Assembly: GCF_003289625.1 (NCBI RefSeq)
Contig: NZ_QMBN01000002.1
Location: forward strand, 394,610 to 458,609
Direction of reading: 5' to 3'
Source: Microbacterium sp. SMR1
GTDB taxonomy: Bacteria; Actinomycetota; Actinomycetes; Actinomycetales; Microbacteriaceae
DNA: 64,000 nt
Shown here one piece after another: positions 8,301 through 15,086 of the stretch. Under the pieces are notes generated by a model, which saw nothing but the letters and a program-made list of their open reading frames with translations, was not told where the DNA came from and searched no databases. The translations under genes and the position numbers were made by a program. Positions within the stretch are counted from its first letter, which is position 1. Each line of letters begins with the position of its first letter.

Positions 8301-8950
8301 TGTCGTGGGCGGGCCTCGAGCCCGAGACGTCGTACCTCGGCGTCGTTCGCTACGGCGAGTCGTCGATCCGGACGATCGTCGAGGTCGAGTCGGGCCAGGG
8401 TGCGCCGGTCGCGGTCGTCGCTCCCGAGGTGTCGGGTTCGGCGAAGGTCGGCGGCACGCTGAAGGCGACCGCCGGTGAGTGGGATCCCGCCGAGGTCAGC
8501 GTCGCGTACCAGTGGCTTCGCGGTGGTGAGCCCATCGAGGGTGCTACCTCGGCGTCGTACAAAGTGACGCGCGCCGATGTGGGCACCGCCCTATCGGTGC
8601 GGGTCACCGCGACGGCGGAGGGCAACCCCCAGGTCGGAACCGCGGTCTCGAATGAGGTGTTCGTCAAGTTCGCCTCGGCGACGAGCGTTTCGCTCAACCG
8701 TTACGTCGGAACGGCCTCGCAGCCCTACGTGGTCTCGGTGAAGGTGACGCCGACCGGCGGCGCCCCCGCGACGGGCACCGTCGACATCTGGGTGAACTCG
8801 ACCCGGTACAGCGCGGATGTCGTCGACGGTACGGCGCGTGTCGAACTGCCCCGGCAGTCGCGCGGGCTGAAGGTGGTCGTCGCCACCTACAACGGCAGTG
8901 ACACGGTCGAGGGATCGCTGGGACTCAGCGGCTTCCTCGTGCTGTGGTGA
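5339..8950 (+). CDS. Secreted subtilisin-like serine protease (S8) with PA domain
   Basis: A 1,203-residue exported protease. A signal peptide covers about residues 1-29, followed by an I9-type propeptide domain to about residue 145. The catalytic triad is clear: Asp183 in VVDTG, His280 in GHGSHTA and Ser612 in GTSMSSPHVAG, with SAGNSG for the oxyanion hole. A PA domain is inserted at about residues 430-560. After the catalytic domain come an Fn3-like domain, a prepeptidase-type beta domain (about 850-960) and two Ig-like modules at the C terminus. No sortase motif or terminal membrane helix is seen, so it is probably released. GGAG lies six bases before the ATG. A TAGGTT hexamer at 5271-5276 could be its -10. 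The UUCG-loop terminator at 8982-9013 follows. Confidence 0.93.
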   Translation: MVRTTLRTVAAVSLAALFTSSAATASFAATGEGVNIPVPIESESGRYIVLLDEAPVATYEGGEAGLAPTKPDEGERLDAQSRAVTDYSGFLEQRQEEVASEVGATPDATYQTTLNGFAAQLSADQAGKLAAKKGVLGVFPDEIRHVDAVPSTEFLGLEGAGGVWEKVGGIDAAGEGVVVGVVDTGIAPENPAFAGDALGASAGDQPYRDGDEVVFTKADGGEFRSTVVDQGAGTKDAWDPSLLNTKLIAAHYFSDGAAANGFSFADDHLSPRDGDGHGSHTASTAAGNNGVEASVEGVDFGSISGVAPAAKVASYKACYVGPDPLVTTDDICALSDLLAAIDQAVADGVDVINYSIGGGSATTVLAPEDISFFNAAAAGVFVATSAGNSGPDPVTADHASPWYATVAASTIPTWEGTVRLGEEGDTSAAQFPGASVSVGFGDTISGPSVYAGDAGLAGATTPELCLLGSLDPAKVTGKIVVCDRGSNARVEKSQAVDEAGGIGMILTNVTPASLDNDFHSVPTVHVSDTARPAVLEYVQGGTDRVVTLIGENVTGTETPVPQVAGFSSRGPMLADGSDVIKPDITAPGVAILAATENGIDEDPTFGILSGTSMSSPHVAGLAALYLGEHPQATPAEVKSAMMTTAYNTVDAAGDAVTDPFTQGAGQTDPTKYFEPGLLYLNGPADWAAYLQGLGLRDFGVDPIDPSDLNLPSIGVGALGAPQTVTRTITATEAGTYEAQASVPGVDVQVSPSSVTLGAGESATVEITLSRVDAPMGEWATGFLTWTGGANDVRSPIAVFPVPVDAPASVSGTGTTGSVDVTVAPSLTGEIDLGLSGLVPQELRVNPDFPEVPGHSGDQDSFYDEGEAGFNTYEIVDVPEGTEYARFAVETEAIETTDLDMTVYRVVSPDDLRYYEQWSSATASANEAVSLTAPTAGTYLVKVNRYSFSEPFTYDLTTAVVAAGASGGEFTASPDPLPTVQGEKATYTLSWAGLEPETSYLGVVRYGESSIRTIVEVESGQGAPVAVVAPEVSGSAKVGGTLKATAGEWDPAEVSVAYQWLRGGEPIEGATSASYKVTRADVGTALSVRVTATAEGNPQVGTAVSNEVFVKFASATSVSLNRYVGTASQPYVVSVKVTPTGGAPATGTVDIWVNSTRYSADVVDGTARVELPRQSRGLKVVVATYNGSDTVEGSLGLSGFLVLW

Positions 8951-8981
8951 TGACCGGCTGACGCGCTGCGGCGCGGACGCG

Positions 8982-9013
8982 CGGGGCGCGCGGACTTCGG
9001 TCCGGGCGCCCCG
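8982..9013. terminator. Bidirectional terminator with UUCG tetraloop
   Basis: A 14-base stem (13 pairs matching) closes on GGAC-TTCG-GTCC, the very stable cUUCGg tetraloop. It lies between the convergent protease and azoreductase genes and can act on both strands. No T-run follows, as is common in high-GC actinobacteria. Confidence 0.65.
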
Positions 9014-9023
9014 TCGTCATGTT

Positions 9024-9671
9024 TCAGGCGGTGCGGGATGCCGCGAGCGTGCGGCCGGCCGTGACGGCATCCCGCTCGGCGGTCGCGCGCAGCTCGGCTG
9101 CAGCCTCGGTGAAGGCATCGAGTGCGGGGTTCACGCCGACGAGCGTGAAGGGGCGGTGGACGACCGTGAGGTCGAGCCCCCAGACGTCCTCGAAGACGCG
9201 CCGAAGCCACCCGGTGGAGTGGTCCCAGCCCTCTTTGGGGCTGCCGGGCTCGTAGTTGCCGCCCAGCACCGTGACGAGCGTTGCGGGCTTGCCGCGCAAC
9301 GCCGTTCCCTGGGGGTCGATCCGCGGGTCGGTGTACGCCAGGTCGAACCACGTCTTCACGTGCTGCGATACGCCGTAGTTGTAGAGCGGCACGGTGAAGA
9401 GCAGGGCGTCGGCGCCGATCAGCTCGTCGGCCAGCTGCTCGCGCAGGGCGACTGCGTCGCGCTGACCAGCGGTCTGCTGCTCGGCGGGCGTGAACCCGGC
9501 GGTCACGGCATCCCGCCACGCGGTCGCCGGGATCGGGTCGGCGGCGATGTCGCGGCGCACGACATCACTCGAAGGGTGGGCGGCGAGCCACTCGGCCTCG
9601 ACGAGGTCGCCCAGCTCACGGCTGGCCGAGGTGGCGGGCAGGATGCTGGCATCCAGACGGAAGAGGGTCAT
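9024..9671 (-). CDS. FMN-dependent NADH-azoreductase / quinone reductase (flavodoxin fold)
   Basis: A 215-residue protein of the AcpD/AzoR flavodoxin-like family. It opens with the family's beta strand and loop (LFRLDASILPATSASREL) that binds FMN phosphate, and has LLFTVPLYNYGVSQHVKTWF at about residues 89-108, the conserved MYNF-like stretch, then LVTVLGGNYEPG. These enzymes reduce quinones and azo compounds with NAD(P)H by two-electron transfer. It is transcribed away from an HxlR regulator with 72 bases between the starts, the arrangement of a quinone-induced detoxification pair. Confidence 0.88.
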   Translation of the reverse strand: MTLFRLDASILPATSASRELGDLVEAEWLAAHPSSDVVRRDIAADPIPATAWRDAVTAGFTPAEQQTAGQRDAVALREQLADELIGADALLFTVPLYNYGVSQHVKTWFDLAYTDPRIDPQGTALRGKPATLVTVLGGNYEPGSPKEGWDHSTGWLRRVFEDVWGLDLTVVHRPFTLVGVNPALDAFTEAAAELRATAERDAVTAGRTLAASRTA

Positions 9672-9743
9672 GCGCTTCTCCGATCAGAGGAACTATGAAA
9701 AACAAAGCGGCTCCGGGAACGCTAGCACACGTACGATGGAGGC

Positions 9744-10073
9744 ATGACCGAGCCCCACGACGCGCGACAGTGCGACGCCGCGGTGTCGCACGCGTTCTCG
9801 GTGCTCGGCAAGCGATGGAACGGCATGATCGTCGATGTGCTCGGACAGGGCGAGCTCTCGTTCGTCGGTCTGCGTCGGGCCGTCGCCGGCATCAGCGATG
9901 CGGTTCTGTCCGACCGGCTCACCGAGCTCTCCGACGTCGGGCTGGTCGTTCGGCGGGTCGAGGCGGGACCGCCGGTCGTGGTCACCTACGCACTGACGGA
10001 TGCCGGGTCGCGTTTGGTGCCGATCCTCAGCCAGCTCGGCGAGTGGGCCGACGGCAACCTCACGCGGCGCTGA
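9744..10073 (+). CDS. HxlR-family transcriptional regulator
   Basis: A 109-residue winged-helix regulator of the HxlR family (RW near residue 25, ELSFVGLRRAVAGISDAVLSDRL as recognition region). It has a single cysteine, Cys10, in the N-terminal position where the Bacillus homologues YodB and CatR carry their redox-active cysteine. YodB represses an azoreductase, and this gene is divergent from an azoreductase, so the local target is very likely 9024-9671. TACGAT ends six bases before the ATG and the GGAGG is too close to act normally, so the message may be leaderless. Confidence 0.88.
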   Translation: MTEPHDARQCDAAVSHAFSVLGKRWNGMIVDVLGQGELSFVGLRRAVAGISDAVLSDRLTELSDVGLVVRRVEAGPPVVVTYALTDAGSRLVPILSQLGEWADGNLTRR

Positions 10074-10105
10074 GCGCGTGCCGGAGACGGCCGGAGAATA
10101 GAACC

Positions 10106-10633
10106 GTGATCGAAGGCCTGAACCTCCCGGCATCCGTCCGCTCCCGCTCGGCAGATGTCGTCATCCGTCGCGCGACGCCCGATGATCTCGATGCGATCGT
10201 GCGGTTGCTGTCGGATGACCCGATCAGCGCGGGGCGTGGTGACGCCGCCCGCGACGAGGACCGCGGTGCGTACGCAGATGCTCTGGAGCGGATCGTCGCC
10301 AACCCCGCGAACGAGCTGCTGGTCGCCGTCGACGAGGCCGGTCGAGTCACGGCGACCATGCAACTGACCCTGATCCCCGGGATGGCGCGGCGGGGGAGCA
10401 CCCGTCTCCTCGTCGAGGCCGTGCGCGTCGCGAGCGCCGAACGCTCATCCGGCATCGGCACGGCGCTCATGCGGTGGGTGATGGATGCCGCGGCGGTCGA
10501 GCTCGGCGCCGCCCTCGTGCAGCTGACATCGGATGCCGCGCGCGTCGACGCGCACCGCTTCTACCGCAGGCTCGGCTTCGTCGACTCGCACGTCGGGTTC
10601 AAGTACGCCGTGCCCGCCGGGCCGGCACTCTGA
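10106..10633 (+). CDS. GNAT family N-acetyltransferase
   Basis: A 175-residue protein with the GCN5 fold. VVIRRATPDDLDAIVRLL opens the domain, VRVASAERSSGIGTALM is the acetyl-CoA pyrophosphate loop (R/Q-x-x-G-x-G/A variant), and DAHRFYRRLGFVDSHVGFKY is the closing motif. I used the GTG at 10106, with GGAG nine bases upstream, because reading farther upstream gives no family-like sequence. The acceptor substrate cannot be predicted. Confidence 0.85.
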   Translation: MIEGLNLPASVRSRSADVVIRRATPDDLDAIVRLLSDDPISAGRGDAARDEDRGAYADALERIVANPANELLVAVDEAGRVTATMQLTLIPGMARRGSTRLLVEAVRVASAERSSGIGTALMRWVMDAAAVELGAALVQLTSDAARVDAHRFYRRLGFVDSHVGFKYAVPAGPAL

Positions 10634-10635
10634 TC

Positions 10636-10789
10636 AGGCCGAGGGTCGCAGGTCAGCCATACGTCGACGTCGTCCTCGCTGTCCAGGGTGAAGCGGGCAG
10701 GTAGAAGTGCTCGATCCAGCGGGTGGTGTCGTCTGAGCGGGTCGTGATGCATCCGGCATCCGTCCCGTCGATCAGGGCTACTCGGCCTC
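10636..10789 (-). pseudogene. Possible frameshifted remnant of a small protein gene
   Basis: Two adjacent minus-strand frames read like ordinary protein and would join through a single frameshift near 10707: the first contains LIDGTDAGCITTRSDDTT and then RWIEHFYLPA, the second continues RFTLDSEDDVDVWLTC. Neither frame has a start codon with a binding site, and the left end runs into the stop of the lipoprotein gene. I do not recognise the family. High-GC shadow frames can mimic coding sequence, so this is only a candidate for a decayed gene between two intact ones. Confidence 0.3.
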
Positions 10790-11209
10790 CTTGGCCGGAG
10801 TCCAGGCGTAGTAGGTGCCGTTACTCCCCGCCACCGCCCACTCGCCGCAGACCGCGACGCGGTCGATCGCGTAGACATCGGGCCCGGACGTGATCTCCAT
10901 GGTGGGGGCCGAGAGGCGCTCGACCTCGGCGCAGTCCGCCGCAAGGCCGGTCTCGCTCGAGAACACGATCGACTCGGCTTCAGCTCGGGTCGAGACGACG
11001 CGCGTGAGTTCGCGTGCGTCGGCGGGCAGCCACGCAGGAGCCTCGCCGCGTGCCTGCGCGAACTCCTTCGCTGTCGCGTAAGTGCTCTCGGCGCGCCCGT
11101 AGGCGACGTTGTCGACGGCGGCGCAACCGGACAGCGTCAGCAGGATGGCGGCCATGCCGAGTGCGGCGGCGCCGGGTGGGAGGTCGCGGGGAAGGCGGGG
11201 CTTCGTCAT
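10778..11209 (-). CDS. Small predicted lipoprotein, function unknown
   Basis: A 143-residue protein with a lipoprotein signal peptide ending in the lipobox LSGC (Cys at about residue 29), so it should be exported and lipid-anchored. The mature part has two further cysteines (DCAEVER and VAVCGEW) that could form a disulphide, and ends with GSNGTYYAWTPAKEAE. I recognise no domain. It is transcribed alone on the minus strand. Confidence 0.7.
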   Translation of the reverse strand: MTKPRLPRDLPPGAAALGMAAILLTLSGCAAVDNVAYGRAESTYATAKEFAQARGEAPAWLPADARELTRVVSTRAEAESIVFSSETGLAADCAEVERLSAPTMEITSGPDVYAIDRVAVCGEWAVAGSNGTYYAWTPAKEAE

Positions 11210-11317
11210 GACATCGACGCTACGAACCCCCGACGTCTGCGTCGTCGCTCGGTTGGATGACCACGCATCAGCCTCGCGGATGACGTCGTGCCGCGCGCCC
11301 GGCTGTGAGGCTGGCGA

Positions 11318-11686
11318 CTATCTCCACTCGCCTTCCCAGGTGTAGAGATCGGCGGTGACGGCGTACTCGCGAAGCTGCGCGATCTTGCCGTCGCGCTGGG
11401 TCGCGATCGTCGCCCCCAGGAGCGTCCGGTCCTCACCGTCCTGGTGGTACTCGAACCGCCACTCCGCCACGAGCAGATCTCCGGTCTGGGCTTCGTTCGT
11501 GATCGTCCAGTCGAGAACGCGCGACCCCTCCTCGTTCCACTTCTCGCACCACTCCCGCACGCGCTCCCGGCCGTTATACACCGGCCCGAAGCTCTCGGTG
11601 ATCACGACATCCTCCGTGACGGTCTCGACGATCCGCTCGGTGTCGTTGGTCTTCCAGGCTGCGATGTAGTCGGAGAGAGCGCTCAT
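11318..11686 (-). CDS. SnoaL/NTF2-like domain protein
   Basis: A 122-residue protein of the cone-shaped NTF2/SnoaL superfamily. The pattern is typical: an N-terminal helix pair (ALSDYIAAWKTND), then VVITESFGPVYNGRERVREW, then the beta sheet with LLVAEWRFEY and TLLGATIATQRDGKIAQLREY. Family members are polyketide cyclases, ester-hydrolysing enzymes or binding proteins; this one cannot be assigned. The ATG at 11686 was chosen because the family fold begins there. It is divergent from the reductase gene at 11792. Confidence 0.8.
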   Translation of the reverse strand: MSALSDYIAAWKTNDTERIVETVTEDVVITESFGPVYNGRERVREWCEKWNEEGSRVLDWTITNEAQTGDLLVAEWRFEYHQDGEDRTLLGATIATQRDGKIAQLREYAVTADLYTWEGEWR

Positions 11687-11724
11687 CCGACCATTCAACA
11701 ACCGCGCTTCGCCCGCGGGCACCG

Positions 11725-11741
11725 GGGCGCAGTTTGCGCCC
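11725..11741. repeat. Short hairpin in a divergent promoter region
   Basis: GGGCGCA and TGCGCCC form a perfect seven-base inverted repeat with a GTT loop, midway between the divergent SnoaL-like and reductase genes. GCACCGG/CCGGTGC arms lie outside it. It could be an operator or only a chance GC palindrome. Confidence 0.35.
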
Positions 11742-11791
11742 ACAGCGAAGGTGACCCCTTCGCGCCGGCCGGTGCCTGTTGACTGGCGGGC

Positions 11792-12793
11792 ATGAGACGG
11801 ACTCTCGTGCTGGGCGGAACCGGATGGCTGGGGCGCGAGATCGCGCGACGGGCGCGCGACAGCGGAGCCGAGGTGGTCTGCCTCGCGCGCGGCGAGTCGG
11901 GATCGGCGCCCGATGGTGTGCGGCTCGTGCGTGCCGACCGATCGCTCGCCGGGGTTTACGAGGGTCTCGGGGGTGAATGGGATGACGTTGTCGAGCTCGC
12001 CTCCGAGCCGCAGCTCGTCGAGTCCGCACTGAAGGCGCTCGCCGCCCGAGCGGCGCACTGGACTCTCGTCTCGACCGTGTCGGTGTACGCGGACAACAGC
12101 ACGCCGGGCGCCGACGAAACGGCGCAGCTGGTCGAACCGCAGAACCTCGCCGAGTATCCCGACGCGAAAGTGGCGGCCGAACGGGCCTCCGCGGCAGCGC
12201 TCGGTGATCGTCTGCTCATCGCCCGGCCCGGTTTGATCGCGGGTCCGGGTGATCCGAGCGACCGCCTCGGCTACTGGCCGGCTCGGCTGCACCGCGGCGG
12301 CAACGTGCTCGCTCCAACGATGAGCCAGCGATTCGTCCAGTTCATCGACGTCGAAGACCTCGCGGACTGGATCGTCAGCGCGGGTGCCGCCGGGATCACC
12401 GGCGTCGTCAACGCCGTCGGTGAGGCGCACACGTTGCATGACTTCTTTCGTGCCGCGCGGTCGGTCGCCGGATTCGACGGCGAACTCATCACGGTTGACG
12501 ACGAAGAGCTCCTCGCTCTCGACGTGCACTATTGGGCCGGCCCCCGGTCTCTCCCGTTGTGGCTGCCGATCGAGGCCGTGGGCTTCGCTCAGCGAGCTGG
12601 AAGCGCCTTCGTTGCCACCGGAGGTCGGTCGCGACCGCTCGCTGACACCCTGACCCGTGTGCTCACAAACGAGATCTCGCGCGGCCTCGACCGGCCCCGG
12701 CGCTCCGGGCTGACGACGGACGAGGAGCAGGAGGTCCTTGACGATGATGATGAGGACGACGAACCCGACCGCCAGCTCGCCGCCGTCCGCTAG
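11792..12793 (+). CDS. NAD-dependent epimerase/reductase (extended SDR-like)
   Basis: A 333-residue protein with the nucleotide-binding glycine motif LVLGGTGWLG at the N terminus, the fold of the extended short-chain dehydrogenase group. STVSVYAD sits where the SDR active-site strand is, but the usual YxxxK is not clean: YPDAKVAAER gives a Tyr and a Lys four residues apart (YPDAK), which fits. The C-terminal 45 residues are acidic (a run of Asp and Glu) and unusual. The substrate is unknown; related reductases act on isoflavone-like or sugar substrates. Confidence 0.75.
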   Translation: MRRTLVLGGTGWLGREIARRARDSGAEVVCLARGESGSAPDGVRLVRADRSLAGVYEGLGGEWDDVVELASEPQLVESALKALAARAAHWTLVSTVSVYADNSTPGADETAQLVEPQNLAEYPDAKVAAERASAAALGDRLLIARPGLIAGPGDPSDRLGYWPARLHRGGNVLAPTMSQRFVQFIDVEDLADWIVSAGAAGITGVVNAVGEAHTLHDFFRAARSVAGFDGELITVDDEELLALDVHYWAGPRSLPLWLPIEAVGFAQRAGSAFVATGGRSRPLADTLTRVLTNEISRGLDRPRRSGLTTDEEQEVLDDDDEDDEPDRQLAAVR

Positions 12794-12823
12794 TCGCCCA
12801 GGTCCGCAGTTGCGGGAGAGGGA

Positions 12824-13543
12824 TCAGGTGCGACGGGCGATGATCAGCCCGTCCCAGCCTTTCACGCCGACGGTTTGCAGCGCCGTGGCTGTCAGATCGT
12901 CTCGTGCGGCGATGGCGTCGACGACGTCTCGCACACCGATCACGCGGGGATCGTCCGAGCCCGCGTCAGCGACGGCACCGTCGCGCACGACGTTGTCGAT
13001 GATGATGACCGCGCCGGGACCCGTGAGTTCGAGAGCTGCCTGCAAGTACAGAGGGTTGCTGGGCTTGTCCGCATCGATGAACACCAGGTCGAATGGTTCG
13101 GTGCGCTCACTGATGAGTCGTCCGGCGGAATCCGCGGCCGAGCCCTCGACGAGCTCGATCCGGTCGGCGAGGCCCGCTCGTTCGAAGTTCTCTCGTGCAA
13201 CCGCTGCGTTGGCTGGCTCGAGCTCGAAGGTGACGACCTTCCCTTCCGGGCCGACAGCACGGGCGAACCAGATCGTCGAGTAGCCAGCGAGGGTGCCGAA
13301 TTCGAGGACTCGTCGAGCGCCGGAGAGCTGGGTGATGAGCCCGAGGAGCGCGCCCTGGTTGGCGGCGACCTCGGCGTTCGGTATCGTCGTGCGTTCGCCG
13401 GATTCGCGCGCGGATGCCAGTGCGTCGTCCTCGCGTACGAGCGCGTCGGTGAAGTAATCGTCTACGGCCCGCCAGGCCGGGGCGGACGCATAGCGGTTAG
13501 CGGGCGCTGTGGAATCGACATCGGTACTCGGCAGGTGGGTCAT
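12824..13543 (-). CDS. Class I SAM-dependent O-methyltransferase
   Basis: A 239-residue protein of the caffeoyl-CoA/catechol O-methyltransferase type. VLEFGTLAGYSTIWFARAVG is the SAM-binding motif I, VTFELEPANA motif II, and DLVFIDADKPSNPLYL carries the metal-binding Asp region, followed by GAVIIIDNVVRDG. These enzymes methylate catechol-like hydroxyls using a divalent metal. I prefer the ATG at 13543, where AGGG/GAGG precede at workable distance; an ATG three codons upstream (13552) has its purine run directly against the codon. Confidence 0.85.
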   Translation of the reverse strand: MTHLPSTDVDSTAPANRYASAPAWRAVDDYFTDALVREDDALASARESGERTTIPNAEVAANQGALLGLITQLSGARRVLEFGTLAGYSTIWFARAVGPEGKVVTFELEPANAAVARENFERAGLADRIELVEGSAADSAGRLISERTEPFDLVFIDADKPSNPLYLQAALELTGPGAVIIIDNVVRDGAVADAGSDDPRVIGVRDVVDAIAARDDLTATALQTVGVKGWDGLIIARRT

Positions 13544-13648
13544 ATCCCTCATCCTCGCATCGAGGCGGAGAGGTCCTCCGAGGGCAGCCGGGGCCTTACT
13601 GAGCAGGCACAGTGCGTCTCTCCGTCGACATGTCCACCCGCCGAGCCG

Positions 13649-14620
13649 TCAGAGGCGCCGGCGGCGGGGCGTCAGCCGCACGTGCGGGAGTGGCGGGGCG
13701 GGGATGCGCTCGTCGCCGTGACCGACGACGTGGCCGAACCGATCGGATGACGCTTCCCACTCCTCGCGCGCGACCTCGATCTCGTCGTGGCTGCGGCCGA
13801 CGAAGTTCCACCACATGACGATCTCGTCGCCGAACGGCTCGCCGCCCAGGAGGAACACCGTCGCCTCCTCGTCGCCGGCCCTCAGACGGATGCCGCGGCG
13901 ACCGTCACCGAGGTACAGCAGAGCGCCGGGCGCGACGGCATCCTCCGCCCCGTCGACCCGCACCGACCCGAAGACCGGCACGACGGCGTACTCCCACGCG
14001 GTCTCGAGGGGCAGGTCGATGACCGCCCCGGCGGGTAGCCGCAGCTCGGCGCCGACGATCGGGGTGTGCATCGTCGCCGGCGAGACGGCGCCGGCGAGTT
14101 CGCCGACGACGACGGTCGCCGTCGCCCCGCCACCGAGGTCGAGCTCGGGCAGGTTGACGTGACGCTCGAAGTCGGGGGCGCCGTGGCGGCGCTCCTCGGG
14201 GAGTGCGACCCACAGCTGCAGGGCATCGAGCGGGATCGGCTCATCGCCGACTGAATACTCGGAGTGGGCGATGCCGGCACCGCTGGTCATGATGTTCAGT
14301 GCGCCGCGCTCGATGACGACATCGCTGCCGAGCGTGTCACGGTGGTGCACCTCGCCGGCGAGCGGCCAGGTGACGGTCTGCAGTCCGATGTGCGGATGCG
14401 GCTCGACGCGCATCCGCGTGCGCTGCGGGCCGAAGCGGTCGAGAAAGCACCAGGCGCCGACGAGCGGCAGATCGCGCTGTGGCAGAAAGCGGTACACCGA
14501 CATCGCCCGCACGCCGCCGAGCGGCACCTCGCGCGCCTCGAGCAATGCCCGTCGCGGACCGGGAGAACCCGTCCCCGGGTCTTCGTCGACGGGCGCCGTC
14601 TCGGCGTCGAAGCGGGTCAC
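13649..14620 (-). CDS. Pirin family protein
   Basis: A 323-residue double cupin of the pirin family. EPHPHIGLQTVTWPLAGEVHHRD contributes the metal-binding His residues, and TSGAGIAHSEYSV the last ligand region. Bacterial pirins include quercetinase-like dioxygenases and regulators of central metabolism; no finer call is possible. The GTG start at 14620 overlaps the stop of the upstream acetyltransferase gene by four bases (GTGA), giving a two-gene operon and supporting this start over a longer upstream reading. Confidence 0.88.
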   Translation of the reverse strand: MTRFDAETAPVDEDPGTGSPGPRRALLEAREVPLGGVRAMSVYRFLPQRDLPLVGAWCFLDRFGPQRTRMRVEPHPHIGLQTVTWPLAGEVHHRDTLGSDVVIERGALNIMTSGAGIAHSEYSVGDEPIPLDALQLWVALPEERRHGAPDFERHVNLPELDLGGGATATVVVGELAGAVSPATMHTPIVGAELRLPAGAVIDLPLETAWEYAVVPVFGSVRVDGAEDAVAPGALLYLGDGRRGIRLRAGDEEATVFLLGGEPFGDEIVMWWNFVGRSHDEIEVAREEWEASSDRFGHVVGHGDERIPAPPLPHVRLTPRRRRL

Positions 14621-14958
14621 GCCGACGGTTCCGCCGGGGCAGCGGCGTCGGCGGCATCCTCGTCGCGCCACTCGATCTTCAGGCCGGGAACCTCGTTCTC
14701 ACGAAGGAACTTCACGATGAACGGGCACTCGGGAACGACGGTCTCGCCACGGCGCGCGACGTCGGCGAGCGCATCGGCGGCCAGCGCCTTGCCGAGGCCG
14801 CGCCCGCCGAAGGCCTTGTCGACCTCGGTGTGATCGAACACCAGGCGCCCCTCGTCGTCGCGCCGGAAGGCGGCGAAACCGGCGGCCACGTCGCCGACGT
14901 GGAGGTCGTAGCGGTCCTGCTCGTCGTTGCGGATCACGGTGGGGGTCTCGTCGGTCAT
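14617..14958 (-). CDS. Small GNAT-like N-acetyltransferase (YidJ/YjdJ type)
   Basis: A 113-residue one-domain acetyltransferase-like protein. The region FDHTEVDKAFGGRGLGKALA is the characteristic core of the short YjdJ-type GNATs, with GGRGLGKAL as acetyl-CoA loop, and CPFIVKFLREN closes the domain. The start at 14958 has a strong GAGGAG nine bases upstream. It is the first gene of the operon with pirin. The substrate is unknown. Confidence 0.85.
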   Translation of the reverse strand: MTDETPTVIRNDEQDRYDLHVGDVAAGFAAFRRDDEGRLVFDHTEVDKAFGGRGLGKALAADALADVARRGETVVPECPFIVKFLRENEVPGLKIEWRDEDAADAAAPAEPSA

Positions 14959-15086
14959 GGTGATCTCCTCTCGATCACCTCCACGGTAAGGCCGTCCGAG
15001 ACCATTACGACCGAATACCGGGATTGCCGCAGTGCGTCCGCCTAAGCTGAGAAAACGCAATGAAGCGCCTTCCCCCAGGAGAACCG

